5,943 nucleotides of DNA from positions 1 through 5,943 of the forward strand of contig JACRHO010000131.1 of the NCBI GenBank assembly GCA_016212045.1, read 5' to 3'. The notes beneath the pieces were generated by a model that did not search any database, had not been told where the DNA came from, and saw only the letters and a list, made by a program, of their open reading frames with translations. The position numbers were made by a program, and so were the translations under genes. Positions 1 through 5,334 of this stretch are shown here, in pieces; position 1 is the first letter of the stretch, and each line of letters opens with the position of its first letter. The DNA is from Candidatus Omnitrophota bacterium (lineage in GTDB: Bacteria; Omnitrophota; Gorgyraeia; Gygaellales; Profunditerraquicolaceae).

Positions 1-101
1 CCGCTAATCTCTTTCTTTTGTAACAAATCCAGCGCTTCCCGGGCATTCATTTCTGGAGAGATGCTCATAATCTTTTTAGTCATTATCTCTTTTACTTTCA
101 T
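1..101 (-). CDS. CBS-domain protein, N-terminal fragment (runs off the left edge)
   Basis: Thirty-three codons are visible before the window ends. The protein begins MKVKEIMTKKI and continues with SISPEMNAREALDLL and KKEISG. This is the usual opening of a CBS domain: a 'V(K/R)(D/E)IMT' strand, a short 'v.p..s..eAl.ll' helix and the 'I(S/R)G(L/V)PVVD' strand, cut here just after the SG. CBS domains normally occur in pairs and bind adenosine nucleotides to regulate an attached enzyme or transporter, or stand alone as two-domain proteins. Which kind this is cannot be told from the fragment. The ATG at 99-101 is preceded by AGGGG at 108-112 with 6-nt spacing, a modest ribosome binding site. The start lies about 20 nt beyond an intrinsic terminator, so expression needs either readthrough or a promoter I could not recognise. 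The family call is firm; the function is open. Confidence 0.8.
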   Translation of the reverse strand, partial: MKVKEIMTKKIMSISPEMNAREALDLLQKKEIS

Positions 102-107
102 TTCGTT

Positions 108-112
108 CCCCT
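108..112 (-). promoter_or_regulatory. Ribosome binding site of the CBS-domain gene
   Basis: On the minus strand this reads AGGGG, 6 nt before the ATG. The four Gs can also pair with the C run at 127-131, part of the terminator's descending arm, so access to this site may depend on which hairpin forms. Confidence 0.45.
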
Positions 113-123
113 ATTTTTAAGAA

Positions 124-163
124 AAAGGGGGTTAATAAGCACGTATCCTTATTAACCCCTTTT
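124..163 (-). terminator. Intrinsic terminator after the small membrane protein gene
   Basis: A near-perfect inverted repeat: 16 base pairs including one G-T pair, with an 8-nt loop at 140-147. On the minus strand the stem ends in CCCCC and is followed at once by TTTTTCTT, a typical rho-independent U-tract. On the plus strand the following bases (ctctaaag) give no T-run, so the terminator acts leftward. It begins 16 nt past the stop codon of the 70-residue membrane protein and closes the minus-strand block. The U-tract lies in the leader of the next gene, the CBS-domain protein, so it could also act as a readthrough or attenuation point. Confidence 0.85.
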
Positions 164-179
164 CTCTAAAGAAACGGGT

Positions 180-392
180 TTATTCTTTGGCGATTGCCAG
201 AGTAATTATACCTGCTAAGATCAAGAATAACCCAATGCAACCTTTAACCACGAGTAAAAGGTCTGGCCACCATTTAATCAGCGCCAAAGCGCCAAGGGCT
301 AAAAATACCAAGCCCAAAATAACCTTCAACATCGTTCCCATAATTTTCTTTGCCTCCACTTTTGTCTCCTCCTGTTTTATTTCTTCTGCCAT
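180..392 (-). CDS. Small two-helix membrane protein, 70 aa, unknown function
   Basis: I cannot name this protein with confidence. It has a charged cytoplasm-like N-terminus of about 17 residues rich in Glu and Lys (MAEEIKQEET...), then two hydrophobic segments at about residues 20-40 and 46-67 joined by a tight KWWPD turn, and ends in AKE. This is a helical hairpin with both ends likely on the same side. I recall short proteins of this shape, with a WWP turn and a C-terminal AKE, in uncultured diderm lineages such as Omnitrophota; that is recollection, not a search result. The gene is real: an excellent Shine-Dalgarno (TAAGGAGGTG, 398-407) lies 5 nt from the ATG and overlaps the stop codon of the acyltransferase gene upstream, and an intrinsic terminator follows the stop codon. 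It is probably co-transcribed with, and translationally coupled to, the LpxL-like gene. The opposite-strand reading frame here is a shadow. Confidence 0.8.
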   Translation of the reverse strand: MAEEIKQEETKVEAKKIMGTMLKVILGLVFLALGALALIKWWPDLLLVVKGCIGLFLILAGIITLAIAKE

Positions 393-397
393 ACTTT

Positions 398-407
398 CAC
401 CTCCTTA
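398..407 (-). promoter_or_regulatory. Strong Shine-Dalgarno overlapping a stop codon
   Basis: On the minus strand this reads TAAGGAGGTG, 5 nt before the ATG at 390-392. Its TAA is the stop codon of the LpxL-like gene. Ribosomes finishing that gene stop directly on the binding site for the next one, which points to translational coupling. Confidence 0.8.
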
Positions 408-1316
408 ATTCGGTTTGGTCTTCCATCTGCGATGAATCCATCCCCACTCTGCTGGGTACCTGCGGATATAAGATTCAATGATCTTAGTTAACTTTTGTAT
501 ATTCATAAGAACAGTTTCTTCAGAAGTGCTGCCTTTTTCTAACTCTAAAGGTTTTTCAAAAATAATTTTATGCGTATTGTCTTTTTGCCTGATAATAAAA
601 CAGGGTAATATCACTGCCTGGGTGCGCTGTGCGAGCACTACCGGGCCAGTAGCGGTGGCTGCTTTCTGGCCAAAAAAATCTACAAATACACCCCCGGTGC
701 CAAAATTCTGGTCAATGGGGATAAAGACAATCTCATTATTCCTCAGCGCCCTAATCGTCTCTTCCACACAGGCCTTACGAGGTTGGCTATAGATAGTCTT
801 TACCCCAAACCTGTTGCGTTGCGCCATAAATAACCTTTCTGTGCGGCTATCCCGCATCGGCCGCATAATCCCTGCGGCCTTATGCCCCGCTAAACTCAGT
901 CTGGCTAAGAGCAAAGGGAAATTGCCAAAATGCGCGCTCACCAGAATCACGCCTCTGCCTTGGGCTAAGGCAGAGTCAAAATTATCCTTACCGACAAACT
1001 CTACCTGTCTTCTTAAAAGGTGAGGCCTCTCCAAGAGAAAAACCAACTCCGTGCCTGCTTTAGCCATACAGGCAAAACAATCCTTCACAATTCTCTCTAT
1101 CTCTTGTTTTGTTTTCTCTTGGCCAAAGGCAATCGTCAGACTCTCCAGGGCAATCTTTCTTTGTTTGCGCGCGATCAGATAAGCAAGCCCGGCAAGGTAG
1201 TGAGCAAGCCCATATACACAAGACGACGGCATAAATTTAAGTATCAAAGAGCAAAATGATATTACTAGCCAAATGAAGAAACGACCGATACCCTTACGTA
1301 TTTTTTTAGCATCCAT
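405..1316 (-). CDS. LpxL/HtrB-family lysophospholipid or lipid A acyltransferase, 303 aa
   Basis: Members of this family sit on the inner membrane and move an acyl chain from acyl-ACP to lipid A precursors or related glycolipids. The length (303 aa) is normal. The N-terminus carries one hydrophobic anchor (about residues 12-30), followed by the usual R-K-rich region. Recognisable blocks are SAHFGNFPL (128-136), the IMRP segment (150-153), IDQNFGTGGVFVDFFG (201-216) with the common DQN and FVxFFG motifs, and near the C-terminus YPAEWGWIHRRWK (287-299), the typical 'hPeqW.W.HrRwk' ending. The HX4(D/E) catalytic motif has its His129, but the acidic position is Pro134, so catalysis may be altered. 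It is the third gene of a minus-strand block, 49 nt after the adenosine-specific kinase, and also has its own good promoter (1332-1359). No Shine-Dalgarno precedes the ATG. I leave the symbol blank because the acceptor lipid cannot be told from sequence. Confidence 0.88.
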   Translation of the reverse strand: MDAKKIRKGIGRFFIWLVISFCSLILKFMPSSCVYGLAHYLAGLAYLIARKQRKIALESLTIAFGQEKTKQEIERIVKDCFACMAKAGTELVFLLERPHLLRRQVEFVGKDNFDSALAQGRGVILVSAHFGNFPLLLARLSLAGHKAAGIMRPMRDSRTERLFMAQRNRFGVKTIYSQPRKACVEETIRALRNNEIVFIPIDQNFGTGGVFVDFFGQKAATATGPVVLAQRTQAVILPCFIIRQKDNTHKIIFEKPLELEKGSTSEETVLMNIQKLTKIIESYIRRYPAEWGWIHRRWKTKPN

Positions 1317-1331
1317 TAACTAGACAAAGAA

Positions 1332-1359
1332 ATTATAACAAAACCAAGTTAAATTGCAA
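1332..1359 (-). promoter_or_regulatory. Sigma-70-type promoter of the LpxL-like gene
   Basis: On the minus strand there is TTGCAA (1354-1359), a 16-nt spacer and a perfect TATAAT (1332-1337) preceded by TGT, which makes an extended -10 (TGnTATAAT). The predicted transcription start falls near 1325, only about 9 nt before the ATG at 1316, leaving no room for a normal Shine-Dalgarno; none is present. It lies in the 49-nt gap after the adenosine-specific kinase gene and would let the acyltransferase and the small membrane protein be expressed separately from the upstream genes. Confidence 0.65.
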
Positions 1360-1365
1360 GCACTT

Positions 1366-1851
1366 TTATAGCTTATAGCCGATTTTGCGCAGGAAATCTT
1401 TGCGCCAGGCGATATCATCCTTAGACTCTATGCCTTTGGGCTTTAAACCATCAATCACGCCCATTATTCCTCTGCCTGTGTCGCCTTCCACAATAATCGC
1501 CTCAATGGGATTAGCCGAGGCGCAATAGATATTGCAGACCTCTGGGATGTCTTTAATAGCATTCAAGACGTTTATCGGAAAGGCATTCTTTAAAAAAATA
1601 ATAAAGGTATGCCCCGCGCCTATCTCCAAGGCATTCTCCTCGGCTAATTTCTTTAATTCCGGGTCATTGCCTTCTGACCTTATTTTACAGGCGCCGGAGG
1701 ACTCAACAAAAGCCAAGCCGAATTTAATAGCCGGCACATTATTCATTAATACCTCATATAAATCCTCCACGGTCTTAATAAAATGGCTTTGTCCTAAAAT
1801 TACATTTAATTCTGGGGGTTTTTTGAGCTTTACAGATTTGAATTCTAACAT
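1366..1851 (-). CDS. Adenosine-specific kinase family protein (PF04008/COG1839 type), 161 aa
   Basis: The whole protein matches what I know of the small 'adenosine-specific kinase' family, common in archaea and scattered through bacteria. It has the normal length of about 160 aa and these blocks: LNVILGQSHFIKTVEDLYE near the N-terminus, KFGLAFVESSGACKIRSEGND (split around residues 43-63), GAGHTFIIFLKNAFPINVLNAI (78-99), the signature CASANPIEAI (110-119), GDTGRGIMGVIDG (123-135) and the DIAWRKDFLRKIGYKL-type ending. The family name comes from structural and binding work on archaeal members; physiological substrate and role are poorly established, so the reaction (ATP-dependent phosphorylation of adenosine) should be taken as provisional. 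It should be cytoplasmic. The ATG at 1849-1851 has AAGGAGG 8 nt upstream, formed by the last codons of the PIG-L gene, whose stop codon is 5 nt before this start. Translation of the two genes is therefore probably coupled, though no functional link between them is known to me. Confidence 0.9.
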   Translation of the reverse strand: MLEFKSVKLKKPPELNVILGQSHFIKTVEDLYEVLMNNVPAIKFGLAFVESSGACKIRSEGNDPELKKLAEENALEIGAGHTFIIFLKNAFPINVLNAIKDIPEVCNIYCASANPIEAIIVEGDTGRGIMGVIDGLKPKGIESKDDIAWRKDFLRKIGYKL

Positions 1852-1856
1852 CTCAT

Positions 1857-3185
1857 CTACCTCCTTATGATAATCTTCCTGAGGGAGACTGCCTCAACCG
1901 GAAGACTTCCGCCATAGGACTTCATAGAACCTAAGATAAAATCGGGCTCGCCTAAAACTTTCAGGGGAACTCTTAAAACAAAAACTTTTGGTTCTAATGT
2001 CAGGGATATGCCTTCGGGTTTAATTATTTTCCTCCCATCAAATATCTTAATTCTATTGTGTCTGGTAATAATGCGTATTTTGGGCATCTCGGCAAATGCT
2101 TTATTTTTACTATAGCCAAAAAGGTATGCCATAATCGCAAATCGCTTATCTAACTCTTGGTTTTTTTCTATACAGATGAGCAGGTGCCCATCTATCAAAT
2201 CATAAGTTACCCGTCCTTCTTTGCCAGCGATAGTTCCCAGATGACCTCTTGTCTCTATCTCTGGATAATCTCCGAACAATTCATTGCGGCGGGCAAAGGA
2301 AAGTAGATAAAAGGCGCTGGACTGGGTCTGCGATCTGTAACAAAGAATGGCTTTGTATTTTTTTTCTAATTCTTCTGAACTTAATACAAGTGCTAGCCAC
2401 TTTATATCTCCTCTCATAAATTTTTCTGGCGGCAATAGCCCTAATTCTGGATGATAGCGCCGCGGCAGGGGCCAGCCAATGCAATGGATTAAATAAAGAA
2501 ATACTTCTGGCGCGGGGATTTCATTTTTTAAATCCGCTAAGGCAATTTCTAAAAAGAGGTAAAATGTCTTGTGGTCTACGTTGACATCTGCAGGATGCGA
2601 AACAAAAATCTTAGTGGGTTTATATTCCAAAATGACCTTTTTTAAATCATTGAGAATACTTTCTCCTTTGTAAGGCGCGGCAGGAGAAAAATTTTCCTTA
2701 TAGGGGACAGCGGAAATCCTCGTTAACAAACTTCTGTATGGTTTTGTATTTTTCCAGTGTCGGCTAAAGATAGCGAATGTCCCAAAATCAGGGTAACCCA
2801 AAAAGGTAAGTTTATTCTCATCTACGCCTAATAATTCCATTGCCTTGATTGCTTCTTTGCGACGCACCTCACCCATATGGATAAATTCATTTTTCCTCAA
2901 GGTGATTCTTTTCTCATAAACAATAAAGGCAATCTGATTATGGTCGCCGTTAGTCAGGTAAACAATGCGTAGGTCTGCGCCTACTTTCACTGCCTGCTGA
3001 ATTACGCCCGCACAACCAATTGCCTCATCATCCGGATGCGGAGCCAAAATCAGGATATGGTCTTCTTTTTTAATCGGCTCCGGATTCCTGATTGTGAAGG
3101 GTTCAAGGGCAGACTCCATTGCCCAGAGATGTCCTGGAGAAATTATGATAATGCAGAATAAAATAAAAATTATCCGTTTCATCAT
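1857..3185 (-). CDS. Secreted PIG-L/LmbE-family N-acetylglucosaminyl deacetylase-like protein, about 442 aa
   Basis: PIG-L/LmbE enzymes are zinc hydrolases that remove acetyl groups from N-acetylated sugars in glycolipids, mycothiol-type thiols or antibiotics. Numbering from the second of two adjacent ATGs (3182): residues 1-21 form a signal peptide (MKR, a run of Ile/Leu/Phe, SPGHLWA with likely cleavage after it); the motif APHPDDEAIG (48-57) holds the zinc-binding HPDDE; VYLTNGD follows at 74-80; and SHPADVNVDH (195-204) gives the second metal-binding region ending in His204. The catalytic part spans about 42-300. A further 130-140 residues, which look beta-rich and contain no motif I know, follow to the end; simple PIG-L proteins lack this part. 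An open frame extends upstream to 3254, but that start would lie ahead of the promoter at 3196-3224 and spoil the signal peptide, so I chose 3185 (MMKR); 3182 is equally possible. No Shine-Dalgarno is present. It is first in the minus-strand block. Substrate unknown. Confidence 0.88.
   Translation of the reverse strand: MMKRIIFILFCIIIISPGHLWAMESALEPFTIRNPEPIKKEDHILILAPHPDDEAIGCAGVIQQAVKVGADLRIVYLTNGDHNQIAFIVYEKRITLRKNEFIHMGEVRRKEAIKAMELLGVDENKLTFLGYPDFGTFAIFSRHWKNTKPYRSLLTRISAVPYKENFSPAAPYKGESILNDLKKVILEYKPTKIFVSHPADVNVDHKTFYLFLEIALADLKNEIPAPEVFLYLIHCIGWPLPRRYHPELGLLPPEKFMRGDIKWLALVLSSEELEKKYKAILCYRSQTQSSAFYLLSFARRNELFGDYPEIETRGHLGTIAGKEGRVTYDLIDGHLLICIEKNQELDKRFAIMAYLFGYSKNKAFAEMPKIRIITRHNRIKIFDGRKIIKPEGISLTLEPKVFVLRVPLKVLGEPDFILGSMKSYGGSLPVEAVSLRKIIIRR
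1860..1866 (-). promoter_or_regulatory. Shine-Dalgarno of the adenosine-specific kinase gene inside the PIG-L coding end
   Basis: On the minus strand AAGGAGG lies 8 nt before the ATG. It also encodes part of the C-terminal Ile-Arg-Arg of the PIG-L protein, whose TAG stop (1857-1859) follows directly. This arrangement supports co-transcription and coupled translation of the two genes. Confidence 0.8.
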
Positions 3186-3195
3186 TGTGGGCAGT

Positions 3196-3224
3196 ATTTT
3201 ATCACATCGGACAGAGTCCTTCAA
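3196..3224 (-). promoter_or_regulatory. Sigma-70-type promoter of the PIG-L gene block
   Basis: On the minus strand there is TTGAAG (3219-3224), a 17-nt spacer and TAAAAT (3196-3201) preceded by TGA, an extended -10. The predicted transcription start is near 3189, only 4-7 nt before the paired ATGs at 3185 and 3182. Its -35 lies 8 nt from the -35 of the divergent CDF promoter, so the two polymerases would bind back to back. Confidence 0.65.
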
Positions 3225-3232
3225 TAAAACAT

Positions 3233-3261
3233 TTGAAATCTGCCGAAAATCCAAATATAAT
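3233..3261 (+). promoter_or_regulatory. Sigma-70-type promoter of the CDF efflux gene
   Basis: There is TTGAAA (3233-3238), exactly 17 nt of spacer and a perfect TATAAT (3256-3261). The predicted transcription start is about 3267-3269, coinciding with the in-frame ATG at 3269. The -10 itself overlaps another in-frame ATG at 3260, which therefore cannot be the start on this transcript. Confidence 0.7.
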
Positions 3262-3268
3262 GAACGTT

Positions 3269-4174
3269 ATGGGTATGTCTGTCCAAGAACACTATAGCCG
3301 CATCCGGGGCATATTAATCTGGGTTCTGGTGCTGAATTGGCTGGTGGCAGTGGCTAAAATTTTCTTTGGTCTGTTGAGCCGCTGCGCGAGTATGACCGCG
3401 GATGGGTTCCATTCTTTATCTGATGGCGCTTCCAATATCATCGGCCTGATTGGAATAAGGTTCGCTGCTCAACCCAAAGATAGCGACCATCCTTACGGCC
3501 ACAAAAAATATGAAACTTTCTTTTCTTTAGGCATTGCTGCGCTCTTATTTATCGTGGCTTTTAATCTTTTAAAAGAAGGCATAAGCCGAATTTATCACCC
3601 GGTTTTGCCGCAAATTGACCTCAAAAGTTTTCTGGTGATGCTCATCACGTTAGGCATTAATATTGCTGTAATGAAATACGAATATAATAAAGGAAGGTTA
3701 TTGCAGAGCGATATCCTCGTTTCCGACTCACTGCATACCAAAGCGGACATCTTTACCTCATTATCAGTAATCATCGCCCTGATTGCCATAAAAATTGGTT
3801 ATCCGGTCTTAGACCCGCTGGCGACGATGCTCATTGCCTTATTTATTGCTCATGCTGGTATTGAGATTATCAAAGAAAGTTCGCGCGTACTCTGTGATAC
3901 CGCGGCAATTGTGGATACCAAAAAAATAGTCAATATCGTCCTGTCCATCGCAGGAGTAAAGACCTGCCATAAAATCAGAACCCGCGGCAGGCCAGATGAT
4001 ATCTATGTGGACTTACATGTGCAGGTAAACCCGGATATGCATGTGGATCGCGCCCACAAGATAAGTTACACTATTGAAGAAGAGATTAAGAAAGGAATCC
4101 CTGAAGTAACGGACGTGGTAGTCCACATTGAGCCAAAAGAGAAAATATCAGATGCCAGCCAGAATAAACCATAA
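3269..4174 (+). CDS. CDF-family (zinc-type) cation efflux protein, about 301 aa
   Basis: Cation diffusion facilitators export Zn2+ and similar ions from the cytoplasm in exchange for protons. Six hydrophobic segments are followed by a cytoplasmic ferredoxin-like domain from about residue 205. Numbering from 3269: TM2 carries HSLSD (His48, Asp52) and TM5 carries HTKAD (His156, Asp160). This HxxxD/HxxxD pair is the tetrahedral site typical of zinc transporters (manganese-type members have Asp-rich sites instead). HPYGHKKYE after TM2 is another family block. The C-terminal domain has His250, His263 and His286 in GRPDDIYVDLHV, DRAHKISY and VVVHIEP, positions that bind metal in structures of relatives. 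The frame is open back to 3185, and ATGs occur at 3260, 3269 and 3275; I chose 3269 because the predicted transcription start falls there. None has a Shine-Dalgarno. The last 27 bp overlap the end of the convergent MFS gene. No metal-regulator operator could be recognised. Confidence 0.92.
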   Translation: MGMSVQEHYSRIRGILIWVLVLNWLVAVAKIFFGLLSRCASMTADGFHSLSDGASNIIGLIGIRFAAQPKDSDHPYGHKKYETFFSLGIAALLFIVAFNLLKEGISRIYHPVLPQIDLKSFLVMLITLGINIAVMKYEYNKGRLLQSDILVSDSLHTKADIFTSLSVIIALIAIKIGYPVLDPLATMLIALFIAHAGIEIIKESSRVLCDTAAIVDTKKIVNIVLSIAGVKTCHKIRTRGRPDDIYVDLHVQVNPDMHVDRAHKISYTIEEEIKKGIPEVTDVVVHIEPKEKISDASQNKP

Positions 4175-5290
4175 TCCAATACTTGAGGCTATCCCCATTA
4201 CCCCGCCAAAATAAAAGGCGGCCGCAGGGCCAAAAAATTTCCAAAGCAATCCCGCCAATAAAGAAGCAGGAAACAAACCAATCCCCACTAATGTGGCATG
4301 TAATCCAATAGTGGTTGCCCGCAGATTAAACGGAGCAATATCTGTAATCAGGGCTTTCTCCACGCCTTCGGTAAAACCAATGTATAAGCCATAAATGGCA
4401 AAAAGAAACCAGAATGCATTTAGGGATTTGTTTACGGCAAAGCCTAAATAAACCAAGCCATAGAATAAATAACCCAAAACTAAAAGTTTTTTTCGGCCTA
4501 TTTTATCTGAGGCCCAAGCCGCCGGATAACTTACCAAGGCATAAGTAATATTATAAACTAAATAAAAAAGAATTATCCTCGCCAGCGGACTGCCTAAGTT
4601 TTTTGCCCGCAATAATAAAAATTGATTAGAAGAATTCCCCAGGGTAAAGATAAAAGTAAAAACGAGAAATAGTTTTAATCTCTTATCAAGGGTGCGCCAT
4701 TTAAACTGCAACTTTTGCTGCGGAATGTCTATTTCTTTCTTCTTCTCTCGGACGAAAAATAAAAATAATACCCCTAAGCATGCCGGGATAAGCGAAAAGA
4801 GAAATATGTTTTTGAAATCTCCTTGGTAGCGGGTAATTAAAATATAGGCCCAGAAAACGCCTAAAGATGCGCCTAAGGTATCCATCGCCCGGTGCAAGCC
4901 AAAGGCAGCACCTCTTTTGCCTGCCTTAGAACTCTCAGCGATGAGCGCATCCCGCGGCGCAGTGCGGATACCTTTACCGAAGCGGTCAACTACACGAGCC
5001 GCTAAAACATGAGCCCAACTGCTAGATATAAAAAGAAAAAATTTGCCGAGGGTGGAACTGGCGTATCCTAATATGGTAAATGGCTTCCTTTTCTTTATCT
5101 TATCGGAAAAATAGCCGGAAAATACCTTCACTAAACTCGCTAAACTTTCCGCGATACCCTCAATTATGCCCAAGATGGCTGGGCTTGCCCCCAGGCGGGT
5201 GATGAGATAGACCGGCAAAACAGGGTAAACCATTTCGCTGGAGATATCGGTTAAGAGACTGGTGATGCCAAGTATTATAATGTTAAACAT
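4148..5290 (-). CDS. MFS transporter, 380 aa, substrate unknown
   Basis: A full-length major facilitator protein with about 12 hydrophobic segments in two halves and a basic central loop (about residues 181-206, with REKKKE). The loop between TM2 and TM3 reads GYFSDKIKKRKP (59-70) and its counterpart in the second half ASDKIGRKK (260-268), both forms of the classic MFS D-x-x-x-R-K/R motif. The opening LLTDISSEMVYPVLPVYL and RVVDRFGKGIRTAPRDALIA (99-118) match a bacterial MFS subgroup of uncharacterised function that I know mostly from predicted proteins; some relatives are loosely annotated as drug-resistance exporters. It lies 21 nt after lnt on the same strand and is probably co-transcribed with it. 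No Shine-Dalgarno precedes the ATG; the gap is filled by AGTAACT-type repeats. A five-codon frame (ATG at 5296-5298, TAA at 5284-5286) overlaps the start, perhaps by chance. The 3' end overlaps the convergent CDF gene by 27 bp. Confidence 0.88.
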   Translation of the reverse strand: MFNIIILGITSLLTDISSEMVYPVLPVYLITRLGASPAILGIIEGIAESLASLVKVFSGYFSDKIKKRKPFTILGYASSTLGKFFLFISSSWAHVLAARVVDRFGKGIRTAPRDALIAESSKAGKRGAAFGLHRAMDTLGASLGVFWAYILITRYQGDFKNIFLFSLIPACLGVLFLFFVREKKKEIDIPQQKLQFKWRTLDKRLKLFLVFTFIFTLGNSSNQFLLLRAKNLGSPLARIILFYLVYNITYALVSYPAAWASDKIGRKKLLVLGYLFYGLVYLGFAVNKSLNAFWFLFAIYGLYIGFTEGVEKALITDIAPFNLRATTIGLHATLVGIGLFPASLLAGLLWKFFGPAAAFYFGGVMGIASSIGLWFILAGI

Positions 5291-5298
5291 AGTTCATC

Positions 5299-5334
5299 AG
5301 TAACTAGTAAATTAGTAACGAGTAACTAGTAATT
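5299..5334. repeat. Short tandem repeat, about 7-bp unit AGTAACT, at the lnt 3' end
   Basis: Five degenerate units on the plus strand: AGTAACT, AGTAAAT, TAGTAACG (one base longer), AGTAACT, AGTAATT. The 12-mer AGTAACTAGTAA occurs twice exactly (5299-5310 and 5321-5332). The array spans the lnt-MFS gap and the lnt stop codon (TAA, 5312-5314), and encodes the last residues of Lnt (LVTRY). Its core CTAGTAA differs only by transitions from the CTGGTGA core of the array at 5733-5767. Confidence 0.75.

Noticed and set aside
859..879. Inverted repeat GGCCGC...GCGGCC with a 9-nt loop
   Set aside because: It lies in the conserved coding region of the acyltransferase, has no T-run and is likely due to Arg/Ala codons.
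478..1259. Several plus-strand open frames opposite the acyltransferase gene
   Set aside because: They show no family motifs or ribosome binding sites and are fully explained as shadows of the minus-strand gene.
2281..2484. Minus-strand 67-codon frame within the PIG-L gene
   Set aside because: It lies in another frame of a well-supported gene, has no recognisable domain and looks like a shadow.
3186..3254. Upstream extension of the PIG-L frame to an ATG at 3254
   Set aside because: It would place 23 polar residues before a clear signal peptide and begin upstream of the recognised promoter; it also crosses the divergent promoter.
3185..3268. Upstream extension of the CDF frame to 3185 or 3260
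   Set aside because: The residues before the first helix match nothing in the family, and the TTGAAA-17-TATAAT promoter lies within this stretch, the -10 overlapping the ATG at 3260.
4204..4221. Hairpin CCGCC...GGCGG just beyond the CDF stop codon
   Set aside because: Only five base pairs with a 9-nt loop and no following T-tract, and it is within the MFS coding sequence, so it is not a convincing terminator.
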